Shown: piece after piece, positions 9,170 through 17,145 of the stretch
Layout of the letters: each line of letters begins with the position of its first letter
How positions within the stretch are numbered: position 1 is the stretch's first letter
Source of the DNA: Tropicibacter alexandrii
Lineage (GTDB): Bacteria > Pseudomonadota > Alphaproteobacteria > Rhodobacterales > Rhodobacteraceae
Direction of reading: 5' to 3'
Assembly: GCF_003667315.2 (NCBI RefSeq)
Contig: NZ_RCTZ02000017.1
Location: 1 to 64,000, forward strand
DNA: 64,000 bases
The notes under the pieces: model-generated
Told to the model about the DNA's origin: nothing
What the model saw: only the letters and a program-made list of their open reading frames with translations
Databases searched by the model: none
Position numbers and translations under genes: made by a program

Positions 9170-9237
9170 GTAATTGCCTCAAACTCTCCCCCGGAGAGTT
9201 TGTCGGGGCGTCATTGACGCCCCGATCCGGCAATTAC
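9170..9237 (-). ncRNA. three-way-junction RNA structure after frcB
   Basis: On the minus-strand transcript an outer 9-bp stem (GTAATTGCC / GGCAATTAC, 9229-9237 with 9170-9178) encloses two perfect inner hairpins: CGGGGCGTCA / TGACGCCCCG (9204-9224) and AAACTCTCC / GGAGAGTTT (9181-9201). The 5' strand of the outer stem contains the frcB stop codon. Function is inferred: protection of the frcB mRNA 3' end, or partial termination, before frcC. There is no U-run. Confidence 0.6.
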
Positions 9238-10271
9238 CCCCAGCACTTGTCCATGCCTTCGGCGGTGTCGATGGACTCGACGCCCTCGGCGGGCTTGTCG
9301 GTCACCAGCGCCACGCCGGTGTCGAAGAAGTCCTTGCCATCGGTCGCTTCCGGCTTGGTGCCGTCCTTCGCCCAGGCTGCAATCGCTTCGATGCCCAGCG
9401 AGGCCATCAGCAGCGGGTACTGCTGCGAGGTCGCGCCGATCACGCCTTCCTTGACGTTCTGCACGCCGGGGCAGCCGCCGTCGACGGACACGATCAGCAC
9501 GTCATTCTCACGGCCGATATCCTTCAGCGCCTCATAGGCACCTGCGGCGGCGGGCTCGTTGATGGTGTAGACGACGTTGATCATCGGATCTTTCGCCAGC
9601 AGGTTTTCCATCGCCTTGCGGCCACCTTCTTCGTTGCCGGCGGTCACGTCGTTGCCGACGATGCGGGGATCATCCTCGTCGCCCCACTTGTTGGGGTCCT
9701 TCACGTCGATGCCGAAGCCGGTCAGGAAGCCCTGATCGCGCAGAACGCCGACGGTGGGCTGGGAAATCGCGAGGTCCAGCATGCCGATCTTGGCGTCTGC
9801 GGCGGCGTCGCCCAGCGTTGCAGCGGCCCACTTGCCGATCAGCTCACCTGCAAGGAAGTTGTCGGTGGCAAAGGTCATGTCGGCGGAGTCGATCGGGTTC
9901 AGCGGGGTGTCGAGCGCGATGACCAGAAGGCCGGCGTCGCGGGCCTGCTGCACCGACGGCACGATTGCCGAGGTGTCGGACGCGGTGATCAGGATACCCT
10001 TGGCACCGTTGGCGATGCAGGTCTCGATGGCCTGAACCTGGGTCTCGTTGTCGCCGTCGACCTTGCCCGCATAGGCGTTCAGCTCGATGCCCAGCTCCTC
10101 GGCCTTGGCCATTGCGCCTTCGCGCATCTTGACGAAGAACGGGTTGGTGTCGGTCTTGGTGATCAGGCAGGCCGAGGTCATGCCGTGGCTGCCAGCCGTT
10201 GCCGCGCCAGCAATCGCGGTGAAGGCCAGAGCAGATGCGCCGAGCGCAAGGGTTTTCTTCAGAGTTTTCAC
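9234..10271 (-). CDS. frcB: sugar ABC importer substrate-binding protein, FrcB-like
   Basis: Periplasmic type I sugar-binding protein (Peripla_BP_4), 345 aa. The signal peptide is about residues 1-26 (hydrophobic core [19 protein letters not shown]). The mature part begins with [22 protein letters not shown], as in fructose and ribose binding proteins. Start ATG 10271 follows an AGGGAGGAT ribosome-binding site. First gene of frcBCA, divergent from a ROK regulator with a shared operator region. Confidence 0.9.
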   Translation of the reverse strand: MKTLKKTLALGASALAFTAIAGAATAGSHGMTSACLITKTDTNPFFVKMREGAMAKAEELGIELNAYAGKVDGDNETQVQAIETCIANGAKGILITASDTSAIVPSVQQARDAGLLVIALDTPLNPIDSADMTFATDNFLAGELIGKWAAATLGDAAADAKIGMLDLAISQPTVGVLRDQGFLTGFGIDVKDPNKWGDEDDPRIVGNDVTAGNEEGGRKAMENLLAKDPMINVVYTINEPAAAGAYEALKDIGRENDVLIVSVDGGCPGVQNVKEGVIGATSQQYPLLMASLGIEAIAAWAKDGTKPEATDGKDFFDTGVALVTDKPAEGVESIDTAEGMDKCWG

Positions 10272-10368
10272 GATAATCCTCCCTAAGGTCGTGTGAGCAG
10301 GGCCGCTTGCCGTTCAAACAGGCATCTTGCCGCCTCTCTCAGCGTTAACAAACGCGGATTCGCGGCGG

Positions 10369-10406
10369 CTGTCAATAAATAAATCTCAGTGAATTATTAT
10401 TGACAG
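10369..10406. promoter_or_regulatory. candidate operator of the ROK regulator between frcB and frcR
   Basis: Perfect 10-bp inverted repeat CTGTCAATAA / TTATTGACAG with an 18-bp AT-rich centre. A third, near-identical copy (CTGACAATAATTT) lies at 10478-10490, inside the beginning of the regulator gene. Three copies around a divergent promoter fit looping repression of both the importer and the regulator. Confidence 0.7.
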
Positions 10407-10449
10407 AAGGTCGCACTCGGGGTCAGTGTACGGGCAGGGAGGACGTCGC

Positions 10450-11649
10450 GTGAATACCAAGGACGCGGTGCAAGTCACTGACAATAATTTAAAATTTGTT
10501 GCTCGGGGCACCAATCAGGGGCTCATGCGGGCCCAGAATGAACGGCTGGTTCTGACGATTCTGCGCCGTCATGGCCCTATGGCCAAGGCGGATCTGGCCC
10601 GATCCACCGGTCTGTCGGCGCAGACCGTTTCCGTCATCATGCGCAAGCTCGAAGACGAGGGCCTGCTGGCCAAGGGCGAGCCGGTGCGCGGGCGGGTGGG
10701 TCAGCCCTCGGTGCCGATGCGATTGGCCGAAGAGGGGGCGTTTTTCGCGGGTCTCAAGATCGGGCGAAGGTCGGCGGATCTGGTGCTGACGGACTTCCTC
10801 GGCCATGTGCGGGCGCGGGCGCGCATCACCTATGCCTATCCGACGCCGGATGCGACGGTGCGCTTTGCCCGCGAAAGCTTTGGCCAGTTGGCCGCGCAAC
10901 TCAGCCCGGCGCAGCGCGACCGCATTGGCGGGCTGGGTGTGGCGATGCCGTTCCAGCTTTGGGACTGGGCGGTGTCACTGGGGCTCGACCCGCTCAAGAT
11001 GTCGGACTGGCAAAGCCGCGACATCTGTGCCGAACTGGCCGATGATCTGGCTTTGCCGGTGTTCATGCAGAACGACGCGTCGGCGGCCTGCGGGGCAGAA
11101 CTGGTCTTTGGATCGTCGGATCGCTCTCCGGATTTCCTGTATTTCTACATCGGTTACTTCGCGGGTGGCGGGGTGGTGCTGGACAATCAGCTGTTCACCG
11201 GACGCACGGGCAATGCCGGGGCACTGGGCTCGATGCCGGTGCCGCAACCGGGCGGGGGGACGGTCCAGCTGATCGACATGGCTTCGCTATGCGTGCTGGA
11301 ACGCACGATGTCCGAGGATGGTCACGACACCGCCTGCCTGTGGGAGCCGCCCGCCGCATGGGAGGTGCCGACCGACCTGCTGGAGGATTGGGTGACGCGT
11401 GCCGGGGCCGGGCTGGCCCATGCCGTTGCCTCGGCGATCTGCGTGCTGGACCTGCCCGAAGTGCGGATCGACGGCTGGATTCCGCATCCGGTCCGGGCCG
11501 GTCTCGTCGCTGCGGCCTCCGAGGCGCTGGCGCGCATGGACCTGTCGGGCGTGGTGCCGCCGCGGGTCCTGCCCGGCAGTGTGGGGCCGGATGCGCGCGT
11601 TCTTGGCGCGGCGAGCCTGCCCCTGTCGGACCGTTTCCTGATCGAGTGA
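10450..11649 (+). CDS. frcR: ROK-family transcriptional regulator (NagC/XylR/FrcR type)
   Basis: 399-aa repressor. A winged helix-turn-helix at about residues 30-75 (LTILRRHGPMAKADLARSTG onward) is followed by a degenerate ROK sugar-kinase domain that senses the sugar or its phosphate. The start GTG 10450 is preferred over GTG 10426 because a GGGAGGA ribosome-binding site lies 7 bases before it. Divergent from frcBCA, which it probably represses. The name follows synteny with rhizobial frc clusters; the inducer is unproven. Confidence 0.8.
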   Translation: MNTKDAVQVTDNNLKFVARGTNQGLMRAQNERLVLTILRRHGPMAKADLARSTGLSAQTVSVIMRKLEDEGLLAKGEPVRGRVGQPSVPMRLAEEGAFFAGLKIGRRSADLVLTDFLGHVRARARITYAYPTPDATVRFARESFGQLAAQLSPAQRDRIGGLGVAMPFQLWDWAVSLGLDPLKMSDWQSRDICAELADDLALPVFMQNDASAACGAELVFGSSDRSPDFLYFYIGYFAGGGVVLDNQLFTGRTGNAGALGSMPVPQPGGGTVQLIDMASLCVLERTMSEDGHDTACLWEPPAAWEVPTDLLEDWVTRAGAGLAHAVASAICVLDLPEVRIDGWIPHPVRAGLVAAASEALARMDLSGVVPPRVLPGSVGPDARVLGAASLPLSDRFLIE

Positions 11650-11659
11650 CAGGTCTGTA

Positions 11660-11678
11660 GGATGGGTTTGACCCATCC
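11660..11678. terminator. stem-loop between convergent frcR and marR-type genes
   Basis: GGATGGGT / ACCCATCC stem with a 3-base loop in the 33-base convergent gap. It shares its arm core with the palindrome at 7070-7093. Confidence 0.65.
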
Positions 11679-11682
11679 GCCC

Positions 11683-12126
11683 TCATTTATCCTGCAACAG
11701 CGCCGTCAGCCCGGATTCGAGGTGCGCGAACGCGGCGCCGAGCCGCGCTTCGATCTCGTCTTGATAGGCTTGGGCCAAGGGCAGCAGTTCCGCCATCAGT
11801 TCGCGCCCGCGCGGCGTCAGTTTCAGGCGGACAAGGCGGCGGTCGCCCTGATGCTGCGTCTTGGTCACGTATCCTTGCGCTTCCAGACGTGTCGCGGCCC
11901 GGCTGACCTTGGATTTCTCCATCGCCACGCGCGCCTCGATATCGCGCACCGACACATCCTCGGCGGTCGCCAGATGCACCAGCACGCGCCATTCCGGGAT
12001 CGAGATGCCGAACCGGTCGCGATATTGCCGCGCCAACTCCTCCGAGGTGCGCTGCGCCGCCACGGCCAGCCGATAGGGCATGAAGCGCGACAGGTCGAAA
12101 TCGGGCAGGGGAACGTTTTCCGTCAT
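11683..12126 (-). CDS. MarR-family regulator of the homogentisate operon
   Basis: 147-aa winged-helix regulator. The core helix-turn-helix (VHLATAEDVSVRDIEARVAMEKSKVSR) is followed by the wing (LEAQGYVTKTQHQGDRRLVRLKLT), which carries the conserved D-R-R. Divergent from hmgA with two GCAT-TGCAA sites between them, so it probably represses the operon and itself until an aromatic acid such as homogentisate binds. Ligand is inferred. Confidence 0.87.
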   Translation of the reverse strand: MTENVPLPDFDLSRFMPYRLAVAAQRTSEELARQYRDRFGISIPEWRVLVHLATAEDVSVRDIEARVAMEKSKVSRAATRLEAQGYVTKTQHQGDRRLVRLKLTPRGRELMAELLPLAQAYQDEIEARLGAAFAHLESGLTALLQDK

Positions 12127-12152
12127 ATCAAAGCCTTAGCGAAAGGTCCGTG

Positions 12153-12200
12153 GCATATGCAACAATTATCGTTGACATCGTTGCATGTGCAATGATTAAA
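12153..12200 (+). promoter_or_regulatory. hmgA promoter with overlapping MarR operators
   Basis: A -35 TTGACA (12172-12177) and a -10-like ATTAAA (12195-12200) are spaced 17 bases apart. The perfect palindrome TTGCATGTGCAA (12181-12192) fills the spacer. A second half-similar site, GCATATGCAACAATTA, starts at 12153. Two direct copies of GCAT-N-TGCAA-NN-ATTA, one inside the core promoter, are what a MarR repressor would use to block polymerase. Confidence 0.75.
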
Positions 12201-12238
12201 CGACCCGCGAGATGGTAACCAGACCTGGGGAGGACGCC

Positions 12239-13591
12239 ATGACCGTATCATCCTTGCCGACAGGCATGATCCGTGCGCCGCATGTTGTGGGGACGCATGA
12301 TGGGTACATGCCCGGTTTCGGGAATGACTTTGAGACCGAGGCGCTGCCGGGGGCCCTGCCGCAGGGGATGAACAGCCCGCAGAAATGCAATTACGGGCTC
12401 TATGGCGAGCAGTTGTCGGGCACGGCCTTCACGGCGAACCCGCCCGAACGCACATGGACCTATCGCATCCGGCCCTCGGTCAAGCATTCGGCACGCTATA
12501 CCAAGATCGACCTGCCATACTGGAAAAGCGCGCCATGCGTCGATCCCGATGTCATCAGCTTGGGCCAGTATCGCTGGGACCCGGTCGAGGCGTCAGGGGA
12601 AACCACTTGGCTGACCGGCATGCGCACCATGACGACGGCGGGCGACGTGAACACGCAGGTGGGGATGGCCTCGCATATCTACCTCGTGACCGAGTCGATG
12701 GTGGACAGCTATTTCTTCAGCGCCGACAGCGAGTTGCTGGTCGTTCCTCAACAAGGCCGCCTGCGCTTTTGCACAGAATTGGGGATCATCGACCTTGCGC
12801 CGCAGGAAATCGCGATCCTGCCCCGTGGCCTCGTTTACCGGGTCGAGGTGCTCGACGGCCCGTGTCGCGGCTTCGTCTGCGAGAATTACGGCCAGAAATT
12901 CGAACTGCCCGGGCGCGGCCCGATCGGGGCGAATTGCCTTGCCAATCCGCGCGACTTCAAGGCGCCGGTGGCGGCGTTCGAGGACCGAGAGGTGCCCTCG
13001 ACCCTGACGATCAAGTGGTGCGGCCAGTTCCACGAGACGCAGATCGGCCAAAGCCCGCTGGACGTGGTCGCGTGGCATGGCAACTACGCCCCCTACAAGT
13101 ATGATCTGTCGACCTATTGCCCGGTGGGTGCGATCCTGTTCGACCACCCCGATCCGTCGATCTTCACTGTCCTGACCGCGCCAAGCGGTGTGCCGGGCAC
13201 CGCGAATATCGACTTCGTCCTGTTCCGCGAACGCTGGATGGTGGCAGAGGACACCTTCCGCCCACCGTGGTACCACAAGAACATCATGTCCGAATTGATG
13301 GGCAACATCTATGGCCAGTACGACGCCAAGCCCAAGGGCTTCGTGCCCGGCGGCATGTCACTGCACAACATGATGCTGCCGCACGGCCCGGACAAGAACG
13401 CGTTCGAGGGCGCGTCCAATGCCGATCTGAAGGCCGAGAAGCTGGACAACACCATGTCCTTCATGTTCGAGACGAGGTTCCCCCAGCATCTTACGGAATT
13501 CGCTGCGAAAGAAGCCCCCTTGCAGGATGATTACATCGACTGCTGGGACAGTCTCGAGAAGAAGTTCGACGGGACGCCGGGCAAGAAGTGA
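12239..13591 (+). CDS. hmgA: homogentisate 1,2-dioxygenase
   Basis: Non-haem Fe(II) ring-cleaving enzyme that opens homogentisate to maleylacetoacetate, the central step of tyrosine and phenylalanine breakdown. 450 aa, full length. Recognisable segments: [19 protein letters not shown] at the N terminus and the iron-ligand region near the C terminus ([15 protein letters not shown], then the [15 protein letters not shown] stretch). Start ATG 12239 follows GGGGAGGA; the ATG 27 bases upstream lacks a ribosome-binding site. First gene of the operon. Confidence 0.97.
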   Translation: MTVSSLPTGMIRAPHVVGTHDGYMPGFGNDFETEALPGALPQGMNSPQKCNYGLYGEQLSGTAFTANPPERTWTYRIRPSVKHSARYTKIDLPYWKSAPCVDPDVISLGQYRWDPVEASGETTWLTGMRTMTTAGDVNTQVGMASHIYLVTESMVDSYFFSADSELLVVPQQGRLRFCTELGIIDLAPQEIAILPRGLVYRVEVLDGPCRGFVCENYGQKFELPGRGPIGANCLANPRDFKAPVAAFEDREVPSTLTIKWCGQFHETQIGQSPLDVVAWHGNYAPYKYDLSTYCPVGAILFDHPDPSIFTVLTAPSGVPGTANIDFVLFRERWMVAEDTFRPPWYHKNIMSELMGNIYGQYDAKPKGFVPGGMSLHNMMLPHGPDKNAFEGASNADLKAEKLDNTMSFMFETRFPQHLTEFAAKEAPLQDDYIDCWDSLEKKFDGTPGKK

Positions 13592-13613
13592 GGGCCTTGG
13601 GGGCGCTGCCCCC

Positions 13614-13631
13614 GTCACGGCAGGCCGTGAC
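13614..13631 (+). repeat. hairpin in the hmgA-maiA gap
   Basis: Perfect 8-bp stem GTCACGGC / GCCGTGAC with a 2-base centre, in the 82-base gap between hmgA and maiA. No U-run follows; probably an mRNA-processing or attenuating element. Confidence 0.5.
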
Positions 13632-13673
13632 TCCCCCGCGGTACTTGTGGCCAGAAGAAGCAAGAGGTGGCGC

Positions 13674-14303
13674 GTGATCCTTTACGGCTATTGGCGGTCG
13701 ACGACCTCGCTGCGCGTGCGCGCGGCCCTGAACCTGAAGGGGGTCGTGTATGAAACCCGTTCGGTGAACCTGCTGGACGGGGCGCAGCGCGCGCCCGAAT
13801 ACGCGGCGCTGAACCCGGGTCGGGGCGTGCCGACGCTGGTGCTGGACGACGGCACCGTGCTGACCCAATCGATGGCCATTCTGGACTGGCTGGAAGAAAC
13901 CTATCCGGACCCGGCCCTTTTGCCGTCCGATCCGGTGGCGCGCGCCCATGTGCGGGCGGCGGCGCAGGTGATCGCGATGGACATTCACCCGGTCAACAAC
14001 CTCAGGGTCGTGGGCCATCTCAAGCGGTTGGGCCACTCCGCCGACGAGGTCCGCGACTGGATGTGCCAATGGATGGCCGAGGGGTTTTCCGCCTTCCAGC
14101 GGCTGATCGCGCCGACAGGCCGGTTCGGCTTTGGCGACGCGCCGACGCAGGCCGATCTGTGCCTCGTTGGGCAGATGGTCAATGCGCGGCGCTGGGGGCT
14201 GGACATGACGCCCTTCGCAAGGCTTGTAGAGATTGATGAGGCCGCGCGCGCGATCCCCGCGATCCACGCCGCCTTGCCCGAACACCAACCCGATGCCCAA
14301 TAA
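13674..14303 (+). CDS. maiA: maleylacetoacetate isomerase (zeta-class GST)
   Basis: Converts maleylacetoacetate to fumarylacetoacetate using glutathione. 209 aa, normal length. The N-terminal zeta-GST signature YWRSTTSLRVR (serines of the SSxxxR/V site) and the LNPGRGVPTLVLDDGTVLTQSMAI glutathione-binding stretch are present, followed by the all-helical C-terminal domain. The start is GTG 13674, which is where homology begins and which has an AAGAGGTGG ribosome-binding site. Second step of the homogentisate pathway. Confidence 0.93.
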   Translation: MILYGYWRSTTSLRVRAALNLKGVVYETRSVNLLDGAQRAPEYAALNPGRGVPTLVLDDGTVLTQSMAILDWLEETYPDPALLPSDPVARAHVRAAAQVIAMDIHPVNNLRVVGHLKRLGHSADEVRDWMCQWMAEGFSAFQRLIAPTGRFGFGDAPTQADLCLVGQMVNARRWGLDMTPFARLVEIDEAARAIPAIHAALPEHQPDAQ

Positions 14304-14313
14304 AGGAGCCCAA

Positions 14314-15573
14314 ATGCCCCTGATGAAAAGCTGGGTCGACAGCGCGAACACGTCTGAGACCGACTTCCCCCTGAACAACCTGCCCTACGGTGCCTTTCTG
14401 ACGCAGGATGGCGAGCAGCATTGCGGCGTTGCCATCGGGGACATGATCCTCGACGTGACCGCTTTGGAGGCGGATGGGGTGATCGCCGTGCCGGACGAGG
14501 AAGAGGTGTTCTTCTTCGGCGACTGGTCCGAGTTCATGGCGCTGGGGCCGCAGATCTGGGCGGGTTTCCGCGCCGCGATCACGGAATTGCTGGCGGAGGA
14601 TTACGAGGACCCGCAGGGGCTGACGCAGTATTTGGTGCCGCAGGTGGGCACGCGGATGTGCCTGCCCTTCACCGTGGCGGAATACACCGATTTCTACGCC
14701 TCCTATCATCACGCCAGCAATGTCGGCACCATGTTCCGCGGCCCTGAAAACGCGCTGCCGCCGAATTGGCTGTCGATCCCGATCGGCTATAATGGGCGGG
14801 CGTCCTCGGTTCAGGTGTCGGGCACCGATCTGCGCCGCCCGTGGGGACAGTTGAAGGCGCCGGATCAGGACCTGCCGGTCTTCGCGCCGTGCAAACGCTT
14901 CGATATCGAACTGGAGATGGGGGCGATTGTCGGCCAACAATCCGAAGGGCCGGTCACCGTGGCCGAGGCGGACGAGATGATCTTTGGCTATGTCCTGCTC
15001 AACGACTGGTCCGCGCGCGACATCCAGGCTTGGGAATACATGCCGCTCGGCCCGTTCCAGTCCAAGGCGACGGCGACCACGATCAGCCCGTGGATCGTGC
15101 CCAAGGCGGCGCTGGAGCCGTTCCGCACCACCACGCCCGAGCGCAAGCGCCCGCTTCTGGCGTATCTCGAGGAACCGGGTCCGATGCTGTATGACATCGC
15201 GCTGGAGGTCGGCCTTGCCCCCGAAGGCAAGGACGAAACCGTCATCAGCCGGACCAACTACAACCAGATGTATTACTCCAGCGCGCAGCAATTGGCGCAT
15301 CACACCACCTCGGGCTGCCCGATGAATGTCGGCGACCTGTTGGGATCGGGCACCATTTCCGGTCCGGAAAAGCACCAGCGCGGCGCGCTGCTGGAAATCA
15401 CTTGGGGTGGCAAGGAGCCCATCACGCTGGACAGCGGCGAGACCCGCAGCTTCGTCGAGGACGGCGACACGCTGACCCTGCGCGGCGCTGCCTTGGGCGA
15501 CGGCTACCGCGTGGGCTTTGGCGCCTGCTCGGCCAAGGTGCTGCCCGCGCTTGAGGACCCTTACAAGAGATAA
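14314..15573 (+). CDS. fahA: fumarylacetoacetase
   Basis: Hydrolyses fumarylacetoacetate to fumarate and acetoacetate, the last step of homogentisate breakdown. 419 aa, matching the eukaryote-like two-domain FAH. The N-terminal SH3-like domain holds LPYGAF and the metal-site region DFYASYHHASNVGTMFR (catalytic His and Asp). The C-terminal domain has LLNDWSARDIQAWEYMPLGPF. Start ATG 14314 follows AAAGGAG and lies 10 bases after maiA. Confidence 0.96.
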   Translation: MPLMKSWVDSANTSETDFPLNNLPYGAFLTQDGEQHCGVAIGDMILDVTALEADGVIAVPDEEEVFFFGDWSEFMALGPQIWAGFRAAITELLAEDYEDPQGLTQYLVPQVGTRMCLPFTVAEYTDFYASYHHASNVGTMFRGPENALPPNWLSIPIGYNGRASSVQVSGTDLRRPWGQLKAPDQDLPVFAPCKRFDIELEMGAIVGQQSEGPVTVAEADEMIFGYVLLNDWSARDIQAWEYMPLGPFQSKATATTISPWIVPKAALEPFRTTTPERKRPLLAYLEEPGPMLYDIALEVGLAPEGKDETVISRTNYNQMYYSSAQQLAHHTTSGCPMNVGDLLGSGTISGPEKHQRGALLEITWGGKEPITLDSGETRSFVEDGDTLTLRGAALGDGYRVGFGACSAKVLPALEDPYKR

Positions 15574-15577
15574 CCCC

Positions 15578-15638
15578 GTCCCGGACTTGATCCGGGACCT
15601 CCACCTTTGACCAAGAGGCCCCGGATCAGGCCCGGGGC
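15578..15638. repeat. paired CCCGG-type inverted repeats (REP-like)
   Basis: Two adjacent stem-loops in the fahA-MBL gap: GTCCCGGA-CTTGA-TCCGGGAC (15578-15598) and GCCCCGG / CCGGGGC (15618-15638). Both share the core CCGGA-N-TTGATC or its relatives. The spacing and the palindromic core look like a dispersed intergenic repeat unit, but only this copy is in the window. Confidence 0.5.
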
Positions 15639-15654
15639 GCGAAAGGACCGCACC

Positions 15655-16605
15655 ATGACCAAAGCCTTCGCCTCTGCCGGAGACATGGAAGAAAAGACAA
15701 TCAGCTTCACGCAGGTGGGCGAGGGGCTTTACGCCTTCACCGCCGAGGGCGACCCGAACACCGGCGTCATCATCGGCGATGACAGCGTCATGATCGTCGA
15801 GGCGCAGGCCACCCCGCGCCTTGCCCGCAAGGTGATCGACTGCGTGCGCAGCGTCACTGACAAGCCGATCAGCCACCTCGTCCTGACCCATTACCACGCC
15901 GTCCGCGTGCTGGGCGCAAGCGCCTACGGCGCGCGGGAAATCATCATGTCCGACGTGGCAGCGGCGATGGTCGAGGAGCGCGGTCAGGAGGACTGGGACA
16001 GCGAATTCGACCGCTTTCCACGGCTCTTTCAGGGCCATGAGGAAATTCCCGGCCTGACGCGGCCCACGACCACCTTCTCCGACCGGATGACCGTCTACCT
16101 TGGCAAGCGCCGGGTCGACATCATGCATCTGGGCCGCGCCCATACCGCGGGCGACGCGGTGATCTGGGTGCCGGATCAAGAGGTCATGTTCACCGGCGAT
16201 ATCGTCGAATACCACTCTGCCTGCTATTGCGGCGACGGGCATTTCGGCGACTGGGAAGACACGCTGATGAACATCGCGGCCTATGAGCCCAAGGCCATCG
16301 CGCCGGGGCGCGGCGATGCGCTGGTCGGCGAGGACATGGTCGCCAAGGCCATCGCCGCCACGGCGGATTTCGTCAACTCGACCTACAAGCCCATCGCCCG
16401 CGTCGTCGCCCGTGGCGGCACGTTGAAAGAGGCCTGGGACGCTTGCCGCGCCGAATGCGACCCGAAGTTCAGCGACTACGCCATCTACGAACACTGCCTG
16501 CCGTTCAACGTTGCCCGCGCCTATGACGAGGCCCGCGGCATCGACACACCCCGCGTCTGGACCGCCCAACGCGACAAGGACATGTGGGCAAGCCTGCAGG
16601 GGTGA
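15655..16605 (+). CDS. MBL-fold metallo-hydrolase with altered metal motif
   Basis: 316-aa metallo-beta-lactamase-fold protein. The usual metal motif H-x-H-x-D-H appears as THYHAVR: the first two histidines are kept, but the Asp-His pair is Val-Arg. Later ligands are present: His in RAHTAGDAV and Asp in FTGDIVEYHSACYCGDG. This points to a single-metal or non-zinc subfamily. Start ATG 15655 with GAAAGGA upstream. Its place in the homogentisate operon suggests hydrolysis of a pathway ester or thioester; the substrate is unknown. Confidence 0.8.
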   Translation: MTKAFASAGDMEEKTISFTQVGEGLYAFTAEGDPNTGVIIGDDSVMIVEAQATPRLARKVIDCVRSVTDKPISHLVLTHYHAVRVLGASAYGAREIIMSDVAAAMVEERGQEDWDSEFDRFPRLFQGHEEIPGLTRPTTTFSDRMTVYLGKRRVDIMHLGRAHTAGDAVIWVPDQEVMFTGDIVEYHSACYCGDGHFGDWEDTLMNIAAYEPKAIAPGRGDALVGEDMVAKAIAATADFVNSTYKPIARVVARGGTLKEAWDACRAECDPKFSDYAIYEHCLPFNVARAYDEARGIDTPRVWTAQRDKDMWASLQG

Positions 16606-16712
16606 CTCCGCGCAGTCCGGCATGGATGGGGCGCTGTTTGGGCGTTCCATCTATCGAACGGGCTGACACCAAGCGTCAACCCAACCGGTCAACTCAAGGG
16701 GGAGAAGTGGGG

Positions 16713-17087
16713 ATGTCTGGCCTGAAAATCGCTTTGGCACTTGCCCTGTGCGTGAGCGTACTGTGTGCGCTCGTGTTTTTCCTCCAGGCTATTGCGCGGC
16801 TTTCAAGCTTTACGCACGCGCTCCGGAAAAGTGCCCTGGATGAACCTGAAAAGGCCGTGCTGACCGGCGGCTACTACAACGCGTTTCGGGTTTGGTTCGA
16901 CTCTCGGAACACGCATGCCAGAAACCAACTGCTTCGGTACCAGACTCGCTTGGTTTTGGCAGTTGCAATCTCTGCGGCATTGGGGACAGCAATGATGATT
17001 GTCGGGGAATTGAACAAACCCTGCCTCGAATATCGAAGCTACAGCCTCAACGACGGACGCACGATCCAGTCGTGCCTGAAAAAATGA
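16713..17087 (+). CDS. small two-helix membrane protein, unknown function
   Basis: 124 aa, not recognised. Two hydrophobic segments (about residues 5-27 and 78-97) flank a basic, hydrophilic stretch. Start ATG 16713 has a GGGGGAGAAG ribosome-binding site. Base composition is visibly lower in GC than its neighbours and codon use is less biased. It splits the otherwise compact catabolic operon, with 107 bases before it and 58 after, which suggests a recent insertion. Confidence 0.6.
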   Translation: MSGLKIALALALCVSVLCALVFFLQAIARLSSFTHALRKSALDEPEKAVLTGGYYNAFRVWFDSRNTHARNQLLRYQTRLVLAVAISAALGTAMMIVGELNKPCLEYRSYSLNDGRTIQSCLKK

Positions 17088-17145
17088 TGTCACTCGCAGA
17101 CTGCGGTCTTTGACCCGTCTGCCCGTGGGACAAGGAGGAGCCGAC

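Noticed and set aside
14179-16650. Minus-strand open frame of 823 codons
   Set aside because: Antisense to fahA and the MBL gene, both full length and recognisable.
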